This document shows, one piece after another, positions 1-13,002 of a stretch of DNA of 64,000 nucleotides. Position numbers and translations under genes: made by a program. The stretch is from NCBI GenBank assembly GCA_964030475.1, contig CAXIPT010000004.1, positions 1,878,268-1,942,267 of the forward strand, read 5' to 3'. Position 1 is the stretch's first letter. Each line of letters starts with the position of its first letter. The notes beneath the pieces are model-generated. The model saw only the letters and a program-made list of their open reading frames with translations. It did not search any database and was not told where the DNA came from. Source of the DNA: Tethya wilhelma (taxonomy: Eukaryota; Porifera; Demospongiae; Tethyida; Tethyidae).

Positions 1-2
1 CC

Positions 3-515
3 ACCATCATATCAGCTACCTGCGACCCTCCACTACAATGTAATGAGAATATAACTGAATTGGAAGAATCTAGCAATGGAAATGTGACTGACTGTTTGAC
101 ACTTCGAATCGTTGTGTTCAAAAATATTCCACAAGAACACTGTGATAAAAATCTGTACATCAAGTTACTCTGTGTTGACAAAAGCAATCCACCCATTGAG
201 AAGCGTTTTTTTACTGATGATACAAAACCTGATGCTAACAAGAAACTGAGCATAAACCATTTCATAGATTTCAAAGCGTTCAGAAACGCACCAATCACAT
301 GTAAGGTCCAAGTTGTAGAAAAAAAGGGAAGTCACGATTGCATACCAGGTTCAATAACACCTAAAAATGAAAAAGATGAAGTCATTATGGAAGTGAAATT
401 TTATGTGTACTTTCTCTATTTAGTTGAAAAAGTCAGTCTTCTTAATTTGGACTTAGGCACGGGCCTTTTCTACGAAGTGGAAGTAGGACCTAGGCATTCA
501 TTTCCACAACTTTAG
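3..515 (+). CDS. 3' end of an unrecognised gene
   Basis: One reading frame is open from the first bases of the window to a TAG at 513-515, about 170 codons, so the exon probably begins upstream. The product is polar and lysine-rich with six cysteines and possible N-glycosylation sites (NIT, NVT) near its start. A stretch around residues 35-55 (LRIVVFKNIP, then IKLLCVD) has the alternating hydrophobic look of a beta-sandwich such as a C2 domain, but I cannot identify the family. The last 25 codons look less constrained, so the true exon may end at a splice donor before the TAG. No homologue was recognised. It may belong to a gene lying mostly to the left. Confidence 0.4.
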   Translation, partial: TIISATCDPPLQCNENITELEESSNGNVTDCLTLRIVVFKNIPQEHCDKNLYIKLLCVDKSNPPIEKRFFTDDTKPDANKKLSINHFIDFKAFRNAPITCKVQVVEKKGSHDCIPGSITPKNEKDEVIMEVKFYVYFLYLVEKVSLLNLDLGTGLFYEVEVGPRHSFPQL

Positions 516-758
516 AACAACTAGCTTCCATCTCTTAACTCTAAAGACACTGTAAAATGCCTTAAAAACTGTACTTTATGCTATACTTAACCACTAGAAA
601 GGATCTTGCTCAACAATAATAGTAGTTGATTTACACACATTATAATGCAAGAACAATGCATGTTTTTCCAGTTTGTTTGTTTCCCCATACTTATAACATT
701 GATTGATTAACTCTTGGTGCGCATGCGCAGCAAGGGTTATGGTAGTCGTTTTGTCTGT

Positions 759-792
<34 letters not shown>

Positions 793-2315
793 TCTAACTA
801 TATCTCAAGAATGGCAACTCCAGTCTTCAAAAGCGGCATACCAAGGTAAAATAATTGAGATTATTTAAAAAATTACACGTAGCATTTTACAAAAACCTGT
901 AGTTCCTGAGATCTGAAGCTTTTCAGCCTCTCTGAGCGCTATAAGCTTCGTGGCCTCACCTCCTAATCTTGCCTATTTGTTAGTGTGCATTATTTAGAAT
1001 TGACTGCAAGACTAGCTGAAGCTGAATGTTTCTCTTGACACAGTCGACAGAAAGAGCTGAGGGACTGCTGATTTACCTTGGTACTAAATTAGCGAGCAAT
1101 AACACTCTCAGACTCTTCCTAAGAATGCTGTTTTGGATTATTGTGAGCAATTTTTTGTTGAAATTTACTCAGTTAATTGTCCATGCATGAAAGGTGATCT
1201 GGTTTAGTCACATCACTGTTTCAGAGCTATACCTTGCAAACGAAGATAGCTAATCAGCTCATCACTAGTGTCCATATAAACAATGTAGCTTGCAGAATTA
1301 AATAGCCAATTTAAAATTGCCAATCATTCTAAAATGCGTATTTGCCAAATTTTAAGCCCACCAAATTTACCCGCTATACCGTAATCGCTAACATAAAACA
1401 TAATTACAACATACACAACAATCCAACAGCAACTCATCATGAATACCCTCTCTATTAAGTGCCCGCCATAATTCACAGCCATGAGACTTATATAATACAT
1501 GAATATTCACGACCCCAATCATGGGGTCTATGAGAAAACATCACATGAATTGTGTCTGTCATGTGAGAGAGACTGTCTCCAATTAGCTCATGAATAGCTA
1601 CACATTTGCTGCTGTACATCCAATGGAGAACATCGACATTTAAGGTAAATCCATAAAAAAAAGCTTGCTAGCTAGTCTTACTTCTCTATGTAGAGTGGTT
1701 ACTACGATAGAGAAAAGATATATCTATCTTATAATATAAACAAAAACTAAGGAAATATTTTACATACATCGCTCTAGTTGCAGATCTAACGGATACTGGC
1801 ATTTGCATACATACTATATGGTCAATATGCTACCAGTCGACTTATGTGTGCTCAAGCAGGTAAAATCTTTAGCTAAATACATTGCTATGGAAACAAGTAC
1901 TATCAAGGGTCACCTTCAGACTTTGATCAGGAGCATTAAATATTTCTCTCTGAATATTTATACCACATGACCTTCCTGTTTGCAATAGGGTGATGTACTA
2001 TCATTGTGCTATTCTTCCAAACTATTGTTTATGTATAGTTTGAAGAAAATGGTATGATTTTAGGATGGGTCTCACTCTAAATGATATTCATAGTCTTTAT
2101 TCATTGGCTGTGACATACTGCATGTGACCTGTCACACTATGTTTTGATAGGCAAGGGCTTGTGGAATGCTTCTTCAGTTACACACATGGTAATGATTTTG
2201 ACAAAGAAAGGTCACATGGTGGTGATGGGGATTTTGACACACACTCTTACACACCCCTTTTTTGCCTCCCACACACCTTAGCAACTCTCTCTCCCTCTCT
2301 CTCACACACACACAC

Positions 2316-2369
<54 letters not shown>

Positions 2370-2408
2370 ACGATGCAAGCGGACCCATAACAAACTAGCA
2401 AACGGGTC
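516..2408. other. Intergenic stretch without recognisable gene
   Basis: No exon-like open frame stands out. It contains a (GT)n microsatellite at about 763-791, preceded by a GC-rich patch with GCATGCGC at 719-727, and AT-rich unique-looking sequence elsewhere. Either flank could hold untranslated sequence of the neighbouring genes, but I see no decisive signal. Confidence 0.5.
2319..2363. repeat. (GA)n microsatellite
   Basis: An uninterrupted GA run of about 45 bp, immediately preceded by (CT)n and (CA)n runs at 2285-2318. It lies just downstream (minus-strand sense) of the CABIT gene stop codon. Confidence 0.9.
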
Positions 2409-4646
2409 TCACTTTGTATCATGTCTCAGTTGCTCAATCTCAGTTTCATCCAATGGAACAGCCTCCACTTCAATGTCCAACTCCACCGGCATCTCAGCTA
2501 CATCAGGTTGCTCACCATCCTCACTCTCGTCAAGAGCACTGTGAAAATAGATTGAACAAATTTTAAAAAACTGTGCAAGGTAGCTCAAAATTTGAAGCAG
2601 AAGTCTAGACTAGAATCATTAGTTGTTATCTGTGGCATATGTAAATGCTTGTCCTTGGGATGTTACTTGTGCTCAGTGGCTTAATGGTAAGAGTGTCTGA
2701 CGAGTAACTGGGAGGTCTTGGGTTCCACTCCCATCTTAAATCTCGGAAATTTACGCTAGAATTCTCTCATTCCCTTCTTTCATGAAACAATTAAAAGTTC
2801 TACCACACTCTCTAGACAATTAAAGTATAGCCAACTTATTAACCGACCTGGTAGCAACAACAGAGGTCTCACTGATGAATTTCTTCAAGGTCACTACAGT
2901 TCCTGAAAGGTCACTGAGTGCACTGCAATTACTAGTGATGAGTGCCTGTTAAGAACACCAAAGAGAAATGGATGAAATGTAGCCAAAAAAAAAAAATCCA
3001 AAGATTCGGATAAACTTAAGGTGATAATAACCCAAGATAGTGTGTACTCTGTACCTTGTGAGGGAGTACTTCGGGCATGTTCATGGAGATCTCGTAAAGG
3101 TAACGCTTTAGTTTGCTTGGGTCAGTTGTGAAATGACCGGCACAATTCTCGCTCAGAATCTTCTTCTTGTTGTTTTGAGCCAAACTGAGAACCTTTAGTT
3201 GCTTCCCTGTGTATAGCATGACCAATTGATTGTGTGTGTGTGTATGTGGAAAGGTAAAGATAGATACGTATAAAGGATATCGATAAATTCATCTAAAAAC
3301 TGTCCTAAAATACATGAAAAATCATTTGAAAAATGTTGAGATCCAGCTGGGATTTGAACGCAGATCTCTTGGACTCCGATCAAATGCTCTTACCACTGAA
3401 GAAACTAAGCATCATTTGCATAATTTTTCGACAGAACATACAAACTTCATGAAGGTCTATAGAGCTAAGGCAGTCATGCATCAGTGATTATTGTGGTCAG
3501 TTGGCCACCACCCACTAACATCACAACTACAACTTGTGGTTAGATTTGATAACAGTAGACACACACACATTGACACACACAACCAGTAGCAAAAACACCA
3601 ACACCAAAAGAAACACCATTGGGAGACACATGTCTAGTGATGGTCAGCACTAGGAAGGCTGCTCAAAGCTAATCTGGTGGGTGGGCATGCAACATGCATG
3701 CTGAAATGCATCAAAGTCAGCATCTTTCTTTATGTACATAAGATCATAGACTATTGGAGGAGGTATGTGCGGATATTCGATTATTTCAGGGTAGGGAAAG
3801 ACAGTAAAGTTTTTGAAAAAGTGAAAGCATGGGTAGGCTTGGCTCTGAATGACACCGACAACAATATATGTATACCGTATAGCTCCAAATTTTCGTGGTA
3901 CAATATTTTCGTGAATTTCGTGATTTGACCGTATATCACGAAAATTTTCTCCACGTAAATTTAGAAAACCGTATATCGGCAATTGAACATACAAACTTTT
4001 CATGGAGTACATAACCAAGGCACACAGTCATGCATCAGTGATTAATGTGGTCAGTTGGCCACCACCCACTAACATCACAACTACAACTTGTGGTTAGATT
4101 TGATAACAGTAGGCACACACATTGACACATACAACCAGTAACAAAAACACCAACACCAAAGAACACCATTGGGAGACACTTGTCTAGTGATGGTCAGCAC
4201 TAGGAAGGCTGCTCAAAGCTAATCTGGTGGGTGGGCATGCAACATGCATGCTGAAATGCATCAAAGTCAGCATCTTTCTTTATTATGTACATAAGATCAT
4301 AGACTATTGGAGGAGGTATGTGTGGATATTCGTTTGTTTCTTTCAGGGATAGGGAAAGATACACCAAAGTTTTTTTGAAAAAGTGAAAGTATGGGTAGGC
4401 ATGGCTCTGAAGGACACTGACAATAATATGCATAATATACCTGTGAGTTTACTCTTTACTCCCTTGACAACCAATAGTTCGTCTTTTTCCACAGAGTTGT
4501 CGGTAGAGCTACCTTGGAATGATCGCGTCACTCGAAGCAACTGCAATTGAATGAGTGTAACAATCCATAAAATTTAATACATTACATCAGAATTCAAATG
4601 TCTATAGGTCTAAATATGCCCAACTTACATACTAGAAACTGCACTG

Positions 4647-4698
<52 letters not shown>

Positions 4699-6608
4699 AA
4701 AAAACAAAAAAAAAAACAACAACCCAAAGTAAACTGACCTTGGGAAGAGTCTTCAAGGCCAATAAATCGCCAGCCGTTTCAAACTTGTAACCTTTCTTTG
4801 CTTCATTGAAGTTATTGTTAGGGTCGTACAACAGACTGAACTGGAGAGTGGAGGTTATGGGTACGGAATAGGTCACACTGCCATCCTGTGGGGATGTTTC
4901 CATGATAGCAACCTAAAAAAAGGATATTGAAAGGAAAAATCAAGAGTCATTTACTTAAATTGTGACAGAGAATCTGCAATCATATTTAACCAAAATATTT
5001 GAATGCATAGAGTAGTTTGAACGTGCTATGGATCAAATTGGTGGTACATACAAAAAGCACTAGCTGTTAGCAGTGATAATTTGCTTGCTTGATTTAAACT
5101 GTTCAATTTCCCTTAGACTAGCTAGCTAAATATACCAAATTTCTCTGTATCACTAATCCAACTCACTCACAGACTCACACAACACCCCAGAGACTAGATA
5201 ACTAGAAAGGTGAAGACATGCATGGAAGCCATTTCTTTCCTCCAATCAACCCAGCTATCTCAGCAGCTGTTCCTGTGGTCCACGGCCAGCTGAAACTAAT
5301 TAGCAGTAGCGTTGTTACCACAACAATGGACAAGTGTGCTCTTATAAACAGTACACTAAAAGTGGCCACAATTCAAGTACAGATGTAAATTCACTTCTTC
5401 AAAGTGGATTTCTAAGTACAAAGCTTTTATTGTGTTGCCACTAGGGCACAAGAACTCTTGCTAAGTTCTGGGATGGACAGTAGCTGATAGAGAACTGTCT
5501 GAATGTGAACTTGATCTGTTTTCTTTTACACGTACTACCTATAAAGTTTTCTAACAAAATATTGAATGACAAAACTCTTTATCACAAGTGTACTGTGTAC
5601 AGTATATACCTGTGTGTATTAGATTTATACCTTTGTCTTCTTTAAGAAGTGAAGGTTCAACACATCACCCGTTGTAACAGCTGTCTGATCCGAGACGCCA
5701 TAAAACCCCTTACAAACTTTCACCCTGTATGGCAGAGACTTGGAGTACTTCATCATGAACTCGGTGAGAGAGAGTTCTTCCACGGCTGGGTTGGAGATGT
5801 TGGAACCAACGCTGAGGATACTGGGAGACTTTGTAATACCTGTATGTATGTATGTATGTATGTATGTATGTGAATTGAATAGGCATAAAGACCAATTCGC
5901 AATGAGACAAGAGGCAATTCTCCTCTGCACTGTAGCATATAGCCCACACACATCACAAGGAACAAACAATAATGAAAAGAGAAGTATATACAAAAGTCAC
6001 GCTATAACAAAAAATTTTTCTTTCAAACAACACTAACAACGAGTAACAAGTAATTTTTAGTCAGTGACAAAACATTGGTGTTGTTCTATTGAAAAGAATG
6101 CATATCATAGCCAAAGCATGTGTGGCAAAGAAAAAAAAATAGCAAAATGATTTTACCTGAGGTTGGTGTTCTGACACGTCCATTGGATCCCCAGAAGGCT
6201 CTATCGTTGGGAGAGCTGCCGAGGGAACTGGCCAGGGCGTGCTCCCCTTCAGATGGGTTACGATTACGTGGAGGAACAGATGGTGGATTGCTACGAGGGA
6301 GAGGAGGTGTGGCATTGATACCCCTGTGAACATGTGTGCATGTGTGTGCATAGATTTAAACAAAAAAAAGAAGAATTATTATGAAACACTTTCAACCTAA
6401 ATGCAAGGTAAGAAAGAAAGTTGTTTTTTTTTTTTTTCAAACTTGTCCATCATCACACATACCTTGGTACAGCATAGTGGCTTCCTGGCACAGACATACT
6501 TCTTGACGGAGGCTTTGTGCTACGAGATTGTTTGTTTCCGTTGCACATTGTTGTCCAGGAAGGAGGACCGGGAAGAACCTCGTAGACTCGACTGTCGACG
6601 TCAACCAT
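2409..6608 (-). CDS. CABIT-domain adaptor protein, eight exons
   Basis: A minus-strand gene with exons 6608-6463, 6323-6157, 5839-5631, 4912-4739, 4540-4441, 3206-3055, 2945-2848 and 2538-2409. All introns are GT-AG and the phases are consistent, giving 391 residues and a TGA stop. Residues 1-104 are Pro/Ser-rich (start MVDVDSRVYEV). Residues about 105-340 resemble a CABIT module (Themis/GAREM type): a LPYRVKV strand, then GDVLNLHFLKKTK, then DELLVVKG. Residues about 351-391 are acidic, with the motif LDIEVEAVP. The same exon order and the motifs KVLSL and LDIEV recur in the larger gene at 37.6-43.5 kb, so the two are paralogues. This one lacks the proline-rich, coiled-coil and SAM tail. CABIT proteins are cytoplasmic signalling adaptors; the partner here is unknown. 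A possible GTGAGA donor just before the stop leaves room for a further exon. Confidence 0.75.
2668..2760 (+). repeat. tRNA-derived SINE-like element
   Basis: A tRNA-like head lies in the last intron of the CABIT gene, opposite to its sense. It has an A-box-like TGGCTTAATGGT at about 2677-2688 and a B-box-like GGTTCCACTCC at 2720-2730. It shares the general layout of five other copies in the window. A functional tRNA is unlikely because the arms do not fold cleanly. Confidence 0.55.
3285..3411 (-). repeat. tRNA-derived SINE-like element
   Basis: On the minus strand a head with TCAGTGGTAAGAGCATTTGA and a B-box-like GCGTTCAAATCCCAG (3349-3361) is followed by a body containing GGATCTCAA and AATGATTTTTCATGT. 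Very similar bodies occur at 38.4, 50.0 and 53.9 kb. This is the best preserved head of the family in the window. Confidence 0.65.
3434..3872 (+). repeat. Tandem duplication, unit 1
   Basis: About 440 bp repeated with few differences at 3987-4437. Both units begin with GAACATACAAACTT, run through CACCACCCACTAACATCACA and end near GACAACAATAT / GACAATAATAT. The duplication lies within the fifth intron of the CABIT gene. A half-length MITE separates the units. Confidence 0.85.
3874..3984 (+). mobile_element. MITE family 1, half-length copy
   Basis: It begins ACCGTATAGCTCCAAATTTT and matches the first half of the full-length elements at 43034-43245 and 55100-55312, stopping after AAAACCGTATAT. 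It occupies the seam between the two units of the tandem duplication. Confidence 0.75.
3987..4437 (+). repeat. Tandem duplication, unit 2
   Basis: Second copy of the 3434-3872 unit. It runs up to the splice donor of the CABIT exon 4540-4441, so the intron side of that donor is duplicated in unit 1 without its exon. Confidence 0.85.
4647..4698. repeat. (CA)n microsatellite
   Basis: About 26 CA units in the intron between CABIT exons 4912-4739 and 4540-4441, roughly 40 bp downstream of the donor on the gene's sense strand. Confidence 0.95.
5841..5872. repeat. (ATGT)n microsatellite at a splice acceptor
   Basis: Eight tetranucleotide units. On the minus strand they read (ACAT)n and end in CATACAG directly against the first base (5839) of the CABIT exon, so the repeat supplies the 3' splice-site region. 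Confidence 0.85.
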
Positions 6609-9600
6609 GATCAAGATCGTGTTAGTATCAGGAAGGTTGAATCAAATGGGTCAGTTGTGTTGAATTAGGAGTGTAATATAATCAGTATCAGAATCAAGAG
6701 TTAGTGTATCAGTTTTCTCTTTGAATCCAGTGAGCTTTTATCAGAAATATTATTCAAAATCTGATCAGCATATCAGTATGTTAATTCAGCTCAAAAATTT
6801 ATAATCAATGAATTGATATTGAATCACTTTTGGTAAGTACCGGTTTCTCTTCAAAGTATCAAGTTTCAACCAATGAAGTCTGAAAAAGAGAAAGGAAAGA
6901 AAAATTATACATTGTCGACACATGACATTGGCATGCATGCATCACACATGTCACAAGATTAAATGTAGTTCAATGAAATAGCACAATAGCTACTCTTAAA
7001 CAATACATTGGAATGAAACATCACACCTGTTGACAACCGTTGCTAAGGAGATACATACTTGTGCAAGGAAAGGTGAAGTTTTAACAAAGGAAATGGCTTA
7101 GTGTATCACCAAACAAAAGAGTCTTAGAGACACCTGCAAAGCTTCCACGAAGTCAAGACACAATGGACACAATGCAAAGTCTTCTGATGAAACAGAACGG
7201 TTCTCTTGCATACAACAGACACATGTGAACTAGTCAGATGATCACATGCTTTGTAAAGACATCACATGACATCAGGTGATGGAGAGTCGCCTAAAACCAT
7301 AATTATGCATGTTGTATACCAAAAATGGAAAAAAGAACGCTGCATGTCTACTTCACACACAACATTCCACACACATACATGTGCTATATTATAATACTGC
7401 ACCCACAGGATTGTTGTGTTTAGAGGTGAGGTTGGGATGGTCCAAGATAGGGGTTGTAGATGAGAGTAGAGATTATAATACAGAGGAACAAACATCACAC
7501 ACTGAGGCATACTAATCCATGGTGCCATTTGCTGTCTAGCAACTTTTAGCTGAGCTGCATGACAATATACAAGTATGTACAGTGGGACCTTACTATTCCA
7601 ACCAGGCTCAGTGTCACATCAGAAAGTAGTTGTATTAGGGATTTCAGAGAAGCCTCTCTCTATTATAGCCATACTTTGACAGTCAATCTGTTAAAAGGAC
7701 ATTGGCTGCTTTAAATAAATAGCAAGGTGGCCGCATTTCAGAGGCTTAAGATAGTGAGGCTCCACTGTATTGCTTTGCTGAGCATATGCATTCAAGCTAT
7801 GCAAGCTAAGCTACCAGTTCAGCTGTGGCTAGGCCTAGCTTTACTTCAAAGAGACACTTACTACCTGTCCTTTTGTGTAACCATGGAAATGCACATGTGT
7901 CATACACAGACACCAGTGCTTCAAGCCACTTATCACTTTACCTTTATCAGCACAAACTACTCTACACACACACCACAACCAAAAGAAGATAAGTAGCTTT
8001 CTCACCAAGTTTACCCAGGGTGGATATACCCCCCTTTAGGCTAGAGTGAACTCTACCTATGTATGTGCTAACAGATGCTCAGTTTAGAGCCAGGTCAAAC
8101 AAGGAAAACCAGATTAAAGAGAAGAAAGAGTTCTTGTCAAACCTTTGAGAACCATCACTTTCCTGATTGTGCAAGTCAGGTGGGTGGGCCTCCAAGGTTG
8201 GTGAATTAGATCAGATGCTGACAGCTATTAACTTCACAGCCAGGACAAACACTGACAACCAGAGTGAAGAATAAAAGCTTGCTGAGAAGACTTTTTTATC
8301 AAGTTGTATTTTCTTTTTATAGGAAAGCTCTCTTATTATGCAAAATGCTCAACGCTACTATTTTTTCACAAGGGTAAACACAAACCTGATGGAGCATGGG
8401 ACAAAACCTTCGGTAATCCAACTCTCACAAGACATATCTTAAAAGCAACGAGGCGTTAATCATTTCGTAGTCTTGAGCACGATAAAATAGGAATGTTTTG
8501 ATGCGGTATCAAAACAAGTTAAGCCAAAATGGAATAGCATGCGTAAGTCTTGGAATATATTTTATCAAAATATTATCCCTTTACAACTTAATGTTTAGGT
8601 GCACTAGCATACCATATTATATCTGCAAGACCAAAAGAGGTATAGAGCATACAACACCTAGCTGACAATCACAACTGGTGAGTACCTAGAAATCTGGTGA
8701 TTATTATGGTGTGTTTGTGCTAGCAGAGTAAATCAGAGCAGACTTTAAAAACATTGAAACCAGACTGAAATTATTACCTTTTTATTATCCAAATTGCAAC
8801 TCACTTTGCAGAATCTATAAACAGGCAAAGCACATGTAGCAATAATAGAGAGCAAGTTGTGTTGATATCATTAGGTCAAGCTATAACTGCTCTTGCAAAT
8901 TTCAATATTTTTTATTGTAACTTGTGGAAAAGTCACACACAAACACTTGTGCCTACATATACACAGGCTCAGGGGAGACATTGAACACAAGAACAAGACA
9001 CCAAAAGTGCTTAGACCTACTAGAAATGGCATTTGCTAAAGAATGCCCCAACAGCTGTTCATGGTCTCATTGAAGTTCATCAGCATTAGCACCTTATGGG
9101 AATTGAGATTAAAAAGAAGGGATGATTATAGTGACAGATTTGCACAAATGGTTCTAGAAAACAGCATTCTTATTACTAAACAAGAATACCTATTGTGTAG
9201 CTGTATACCTTTGCAAGACAATGAATGCATTGAGAGGGGATAAAGATAAAATCTAAGATTGCAGATGGACAGGAAACAAAACCAGGTTTTTCCTGATCCA
9301 TATTAGCATTCACATGAATGTGTATTATTATGGTCACTTACTCCTTGCATTCAGTGAAAGGAAACTACTAAGAAAAACAACAAAGCTTTGTTTCAAAACC
9401 TACTACCTTTTGAGGGTACATTCCTGTATACTGTTTGCACACGAATGTGTACGTGCATCCGGGCATATATGACACGGTGTGAGTGAGAGTGTGAGTGTGT
9501 GAAATGATGGAGGCATGCCCACACTAGGAGAAGTTTGACTGGAGAATGGCATGTAAACACAAGGTCCCTTGTGACAGGAGATTGGATGCCTAATAGGGTT

Positions 9601-10130
9601 TAGACAGGATACATACACACACCCTGGAGGCTTATGGAGGCTTAGAGAAGGAAGAGGCACTAAGACAACCATTGAAGGATGATGGTTATAGGTACCAAAA
9701 TCTTTTCTTGCAGTAGGGGCACATTCAAAGGATGAACTTGTGCTAATTGGACAAGACTGAGAAGAAAAGGTGATACTTTTGACCGTGGTGCAGTTGGGAA
9801 GGGGGAAAATGCCCACAGTACAACCTTAGTTGAATTTTATTTGTATGCTTATTGTATGTGATGGCTTGCATGCAACCACAGCCACAAAGGGAGGATTAGC
9901 TAGCTGGTTAGTTAAGAGAGGGTTTCAAAATGCTCAGTGTTGCGTGCAATGGGGGAAGACAAATATGTCCACTCTTAAACACTCCTGATTTTCTGGTCTG
10001 TAGGCATTGCCCAGGAATCACACCACCATGAAATCATTGGTTGGCATGTAAACAATCAATTAGCATGATATCACCCTCACACAGTCAATGTCTGACAGAA
10101 TGATAGAGCAAAATGCCTCACAAGTTGGGA

Positions 10131-10133
<3 letters not shown>
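6609..10133. other. Intergenic stretch, no recognisable gene
   Basis: Upstream of the CABIT start codon. The open frames here (for example 9403-9816 minus) have no recognisable domain, poor composition and no splice context, and I do not support them as genes. The first few hundred bases presumably include the CABIT gene's leader and promoter. No transposon ends were recognised. Confidence 0.5.
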
Positions 10134-10172
<39 letters not shown>

Positions 10173-13001
10173 CTTCACATGTGGCAGCATGGTCAGCCAA
10201 TTGGACTAGCAACACTCACATGTAGCAAACGCCAAACCACAGTCATTCCTTCTTTCCCTTCAAACTACCCACCAAACCAGCTAGTAGTAGTACAATGGAG
10301 GAAAGAAGGCAAGTACCTACTCATAAGATAAGATAACTCACAGCTACATACTGTAACCACACAAAGAGTCAAAGGTACATTAGTAGCACAAAAGAGCATG
10401 TAAAGCAAACAAAAAAAAAGGCAGAAATAAACCTAGGACTGCTTTAAAAGACCTTTGGTCTGGGGCCTGCAGAGAGACTATGCTAATATCACACAGGTGT
10501 AAAGTGTTGTAAATATAGTTTGTGAGATTTCATCATTATACTTTTATCATCATTATCATTATCATCCTCACACAGGAGATCGAACCCTTTCAAACTTGAC
10601 TGGCAGGATGTAAACAAAAAAGTTAGGAAGTTAGGCCACTATCTATTACCACAGTGAAGGAGGAAGGTGAAGAAGACACACAGAGAGACAGGCAGCTGCC
10701 AGCTGCAGTTATAGTCAGCTATTTTGCTGAAAAGGAAGTCAACAAAAGCTAGTAGCTAGGAAGTTAGTCTGCAAAGCATGCAATGCAGATCTTGGTCTCT
10801 CTGTAGCAATCCACTTGGAACAGAATAAGCAAGCAAGCAAATGCTAGAGTATCCACAACCTAGCAGTTCAACCAAACCTGGAACTGCATGAAAGGAAGCC
10901 AAGATATGTCCTAGGCCATAGGGTTGTTTCTTTGACATGCATAGTTCTACCACAAAAATTGAATTATGAGCTATAGCCTTGTTTCTTTTGATATGTGAAT
11001 GTTTCAATCCAATTGGTGTGAGAAAGTTTTGAGTATGGGTGAGAATGATTCCATGTTTTCAAGCCACATCTTTGGTAAGACTTGGTATAATTTTGTCTGT
11101 ATGTGAATGTGAGTGTTTACTTGTGTTCATGATTTCATCAGTTGAGTCCATTGAGTCAACTCATGAATACCTTTCTTTGCAGACTGGTGTCTTTTACAGC
11201 TTGAGCTAACTATTTCTTGGCTATAAGAATACTTACTTCTATCAGCATAGTTCATATCAGCTGCAAGAAGCTCTAAATAATCATTCTCCTGTCTTTATTG
11301 AGATAGAGTAATGTAAGGCAGCTGGCCGATTCAGACACAAGTAAACACAAACTCTTGGAGGTATGCATGGGGTGTGATTTCGCCCCCCACACACCCACTT
11401 TTTGTAGCGTATGTACACAGACAATGAAAACCACGATGTGGGTCAAACACAGATATAGGGAAAAGAGAACACTACCTGAAAGTGCAACAATGGTGTCATT
11501 TACACTTGGCAGTCACAATTTTAACCACAAAATGAAGTATTGGCAGCTCATTGAATCACTAACAATAACCCACAAAATCAATTACAGCTTTCAGCTACAT
11601 GATGTATATATAAATTTTGTAAGTTTGCAAATGCAGACTAAGCAAACAGAAAGCCCGCCAAAAGTTAACTAGCCGTGACCATGTACCACTGTATTGTACA
11701 CCGTGATGCGGTACATGCACGCAGGAATTGACAAGAAAGACAAAGATATTAAGACTGACACAACGTACAACACACTCAAGAAATTGAAGCCTTTTTTATA
11801 CGCACTAAATATAATCTATTTTCCCCTTGTTTTCCTAAGAACTAAACAACTACTTAGAGCAAGTGCTTGCAACACTTTACCAAGACTGACCTCCCTCTAC
11901 TAGCCACAGCGTCCCCACTACACAGAGATCAAGAAAAGGGACTTGTTTTTTCACCCCTCTGGCTACACAAAATGATGCACAAGAAATGCAGGCAAGCCAT
12001 AGCATGTCAAACACACTACACAGCTTAGTGCGTTTGCGCGCAGCTCTAGTGAAAAAGCCAGCAAAGCAAAAAAACAGCACGAGTTGTTTCAACTGCAGAC
12101 AATGGCACATTTGCGAGCGCCGTGCAAAGCAAGCACTTTTACAGACACACATACAAAACTCACAGCAGTTTCTACTCTCGTTATTTCTCTCTTGTAGGGA
12201 ATAGCGCGTCTTCTTCACCTGCCGATTTTCAATATTATTTCGATCTTCTGTTTGTCAACTACTCTGATTCTTTGATGACTTTTGAGATGTTCTGACTGGA
12301 ACCGTATTCATTGGGTTTACAATCTGAACCGCGCCACCGCCTTAGCTTATTAGCTAGCAGAATTGCGCATGCTCAGATCAGATCAGGATGCTGAGCTCAA
12401 AACGGTAAAGATCGATAAAAGTTTCTGTACCTCAATTTCCCGCACGGATTTATTTTGTCAGATCAAGCAGCCAAGTCACTGTCAGTTATTGCCAAGAGCT
12501 CTCTCTCTCTCTCTCCTCTCAGTTTCTAATTCAGTGGGTGTCAAGCACAGCTAGCAGTCTGAGTTGGAGATAAAAAGCCTGTGAGAGTTTCCTTAGGCAC
12601 TCAGCCTCTAGCAAGTCAAGTCTGTGAGGTGAGTTTAATAAACCAACTTGAATTCCAGTCCATGGATTTTCAGTTTACCTGGGACATGGATAATAACTTA
12701 TGAGCATGATCAGATGGTATAAAATACTGATACTGTGTTCCCCAGTACATGTCATGTGTTTCCTGGAAATAGTTTCCCCTAAACGATAACTGTTCTCTCA
12801 GAGTCTGAAGATGTATCCCGGCATCAGTCTTTGCTCCTGGCTTTTACCACCCAAAAATTGAGTCAATTGTTAGTGAGTCATATGTAGAAAAGCTCTGCAA
12901 ACACTATGCATGGTATCAAACCTGGGGAACACATAATTATCACTGCACTCACAACCAATTGAATATGTTTGGTACCATGCATGAGTACATGGTGAGCTGA
13001 A
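10134..13001 (+). repeat. 2.9-kb duplicated segment, copy A
   Basis: Starts inside a (GT)n run (10133-10171) and matches 18811-21682 in direct orientation. The first ~2 kb is nearly identical, with only scattered substitutions seen. Past about 12.2 kb small indels and substitutions accumulate, for example the (CT)n length near 12500. The segment has no convincing protein-coding gene. Near its end (12.60-12.63 kb) is GTCTGTGAG followed by GTGAG, a plausible non-coding leader exon and donor also present in copy B. Homology stops at 13001, where the inverted-arm transposon begins. Confidence 0.9.
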
Positions 13002-13002
13002 T

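Noticed and set aside
2174..2422. Open frames translating microsatellites (SLSLSL, CVCVCV, HTHTHT) here and at many other (GT)n/(CT)n sites
   Set aside because: Dinucleotide repeats are open in several frames by composition alone. There is no domain and no splice context.
2668..2760. A functional tRNA gene
   Set aside because: A- and B-box-like sequences are present, but the acceptor, D and anticodon arms do not pair properly, and a similar head occurs in several repeat copies, so SINE-like is the better call.
9403..9816. 137-codon minus-strand open frame
   Set aside because: No recognisable domain, no splice signals that make sense and no paralogue. Length is within chance for this AT content.
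11877..12218. Open frame in the duplicated segment, present in both copies
   Set aside because: Its preservation is explained by the near identity of the whole segment. The composition is not protein-like.
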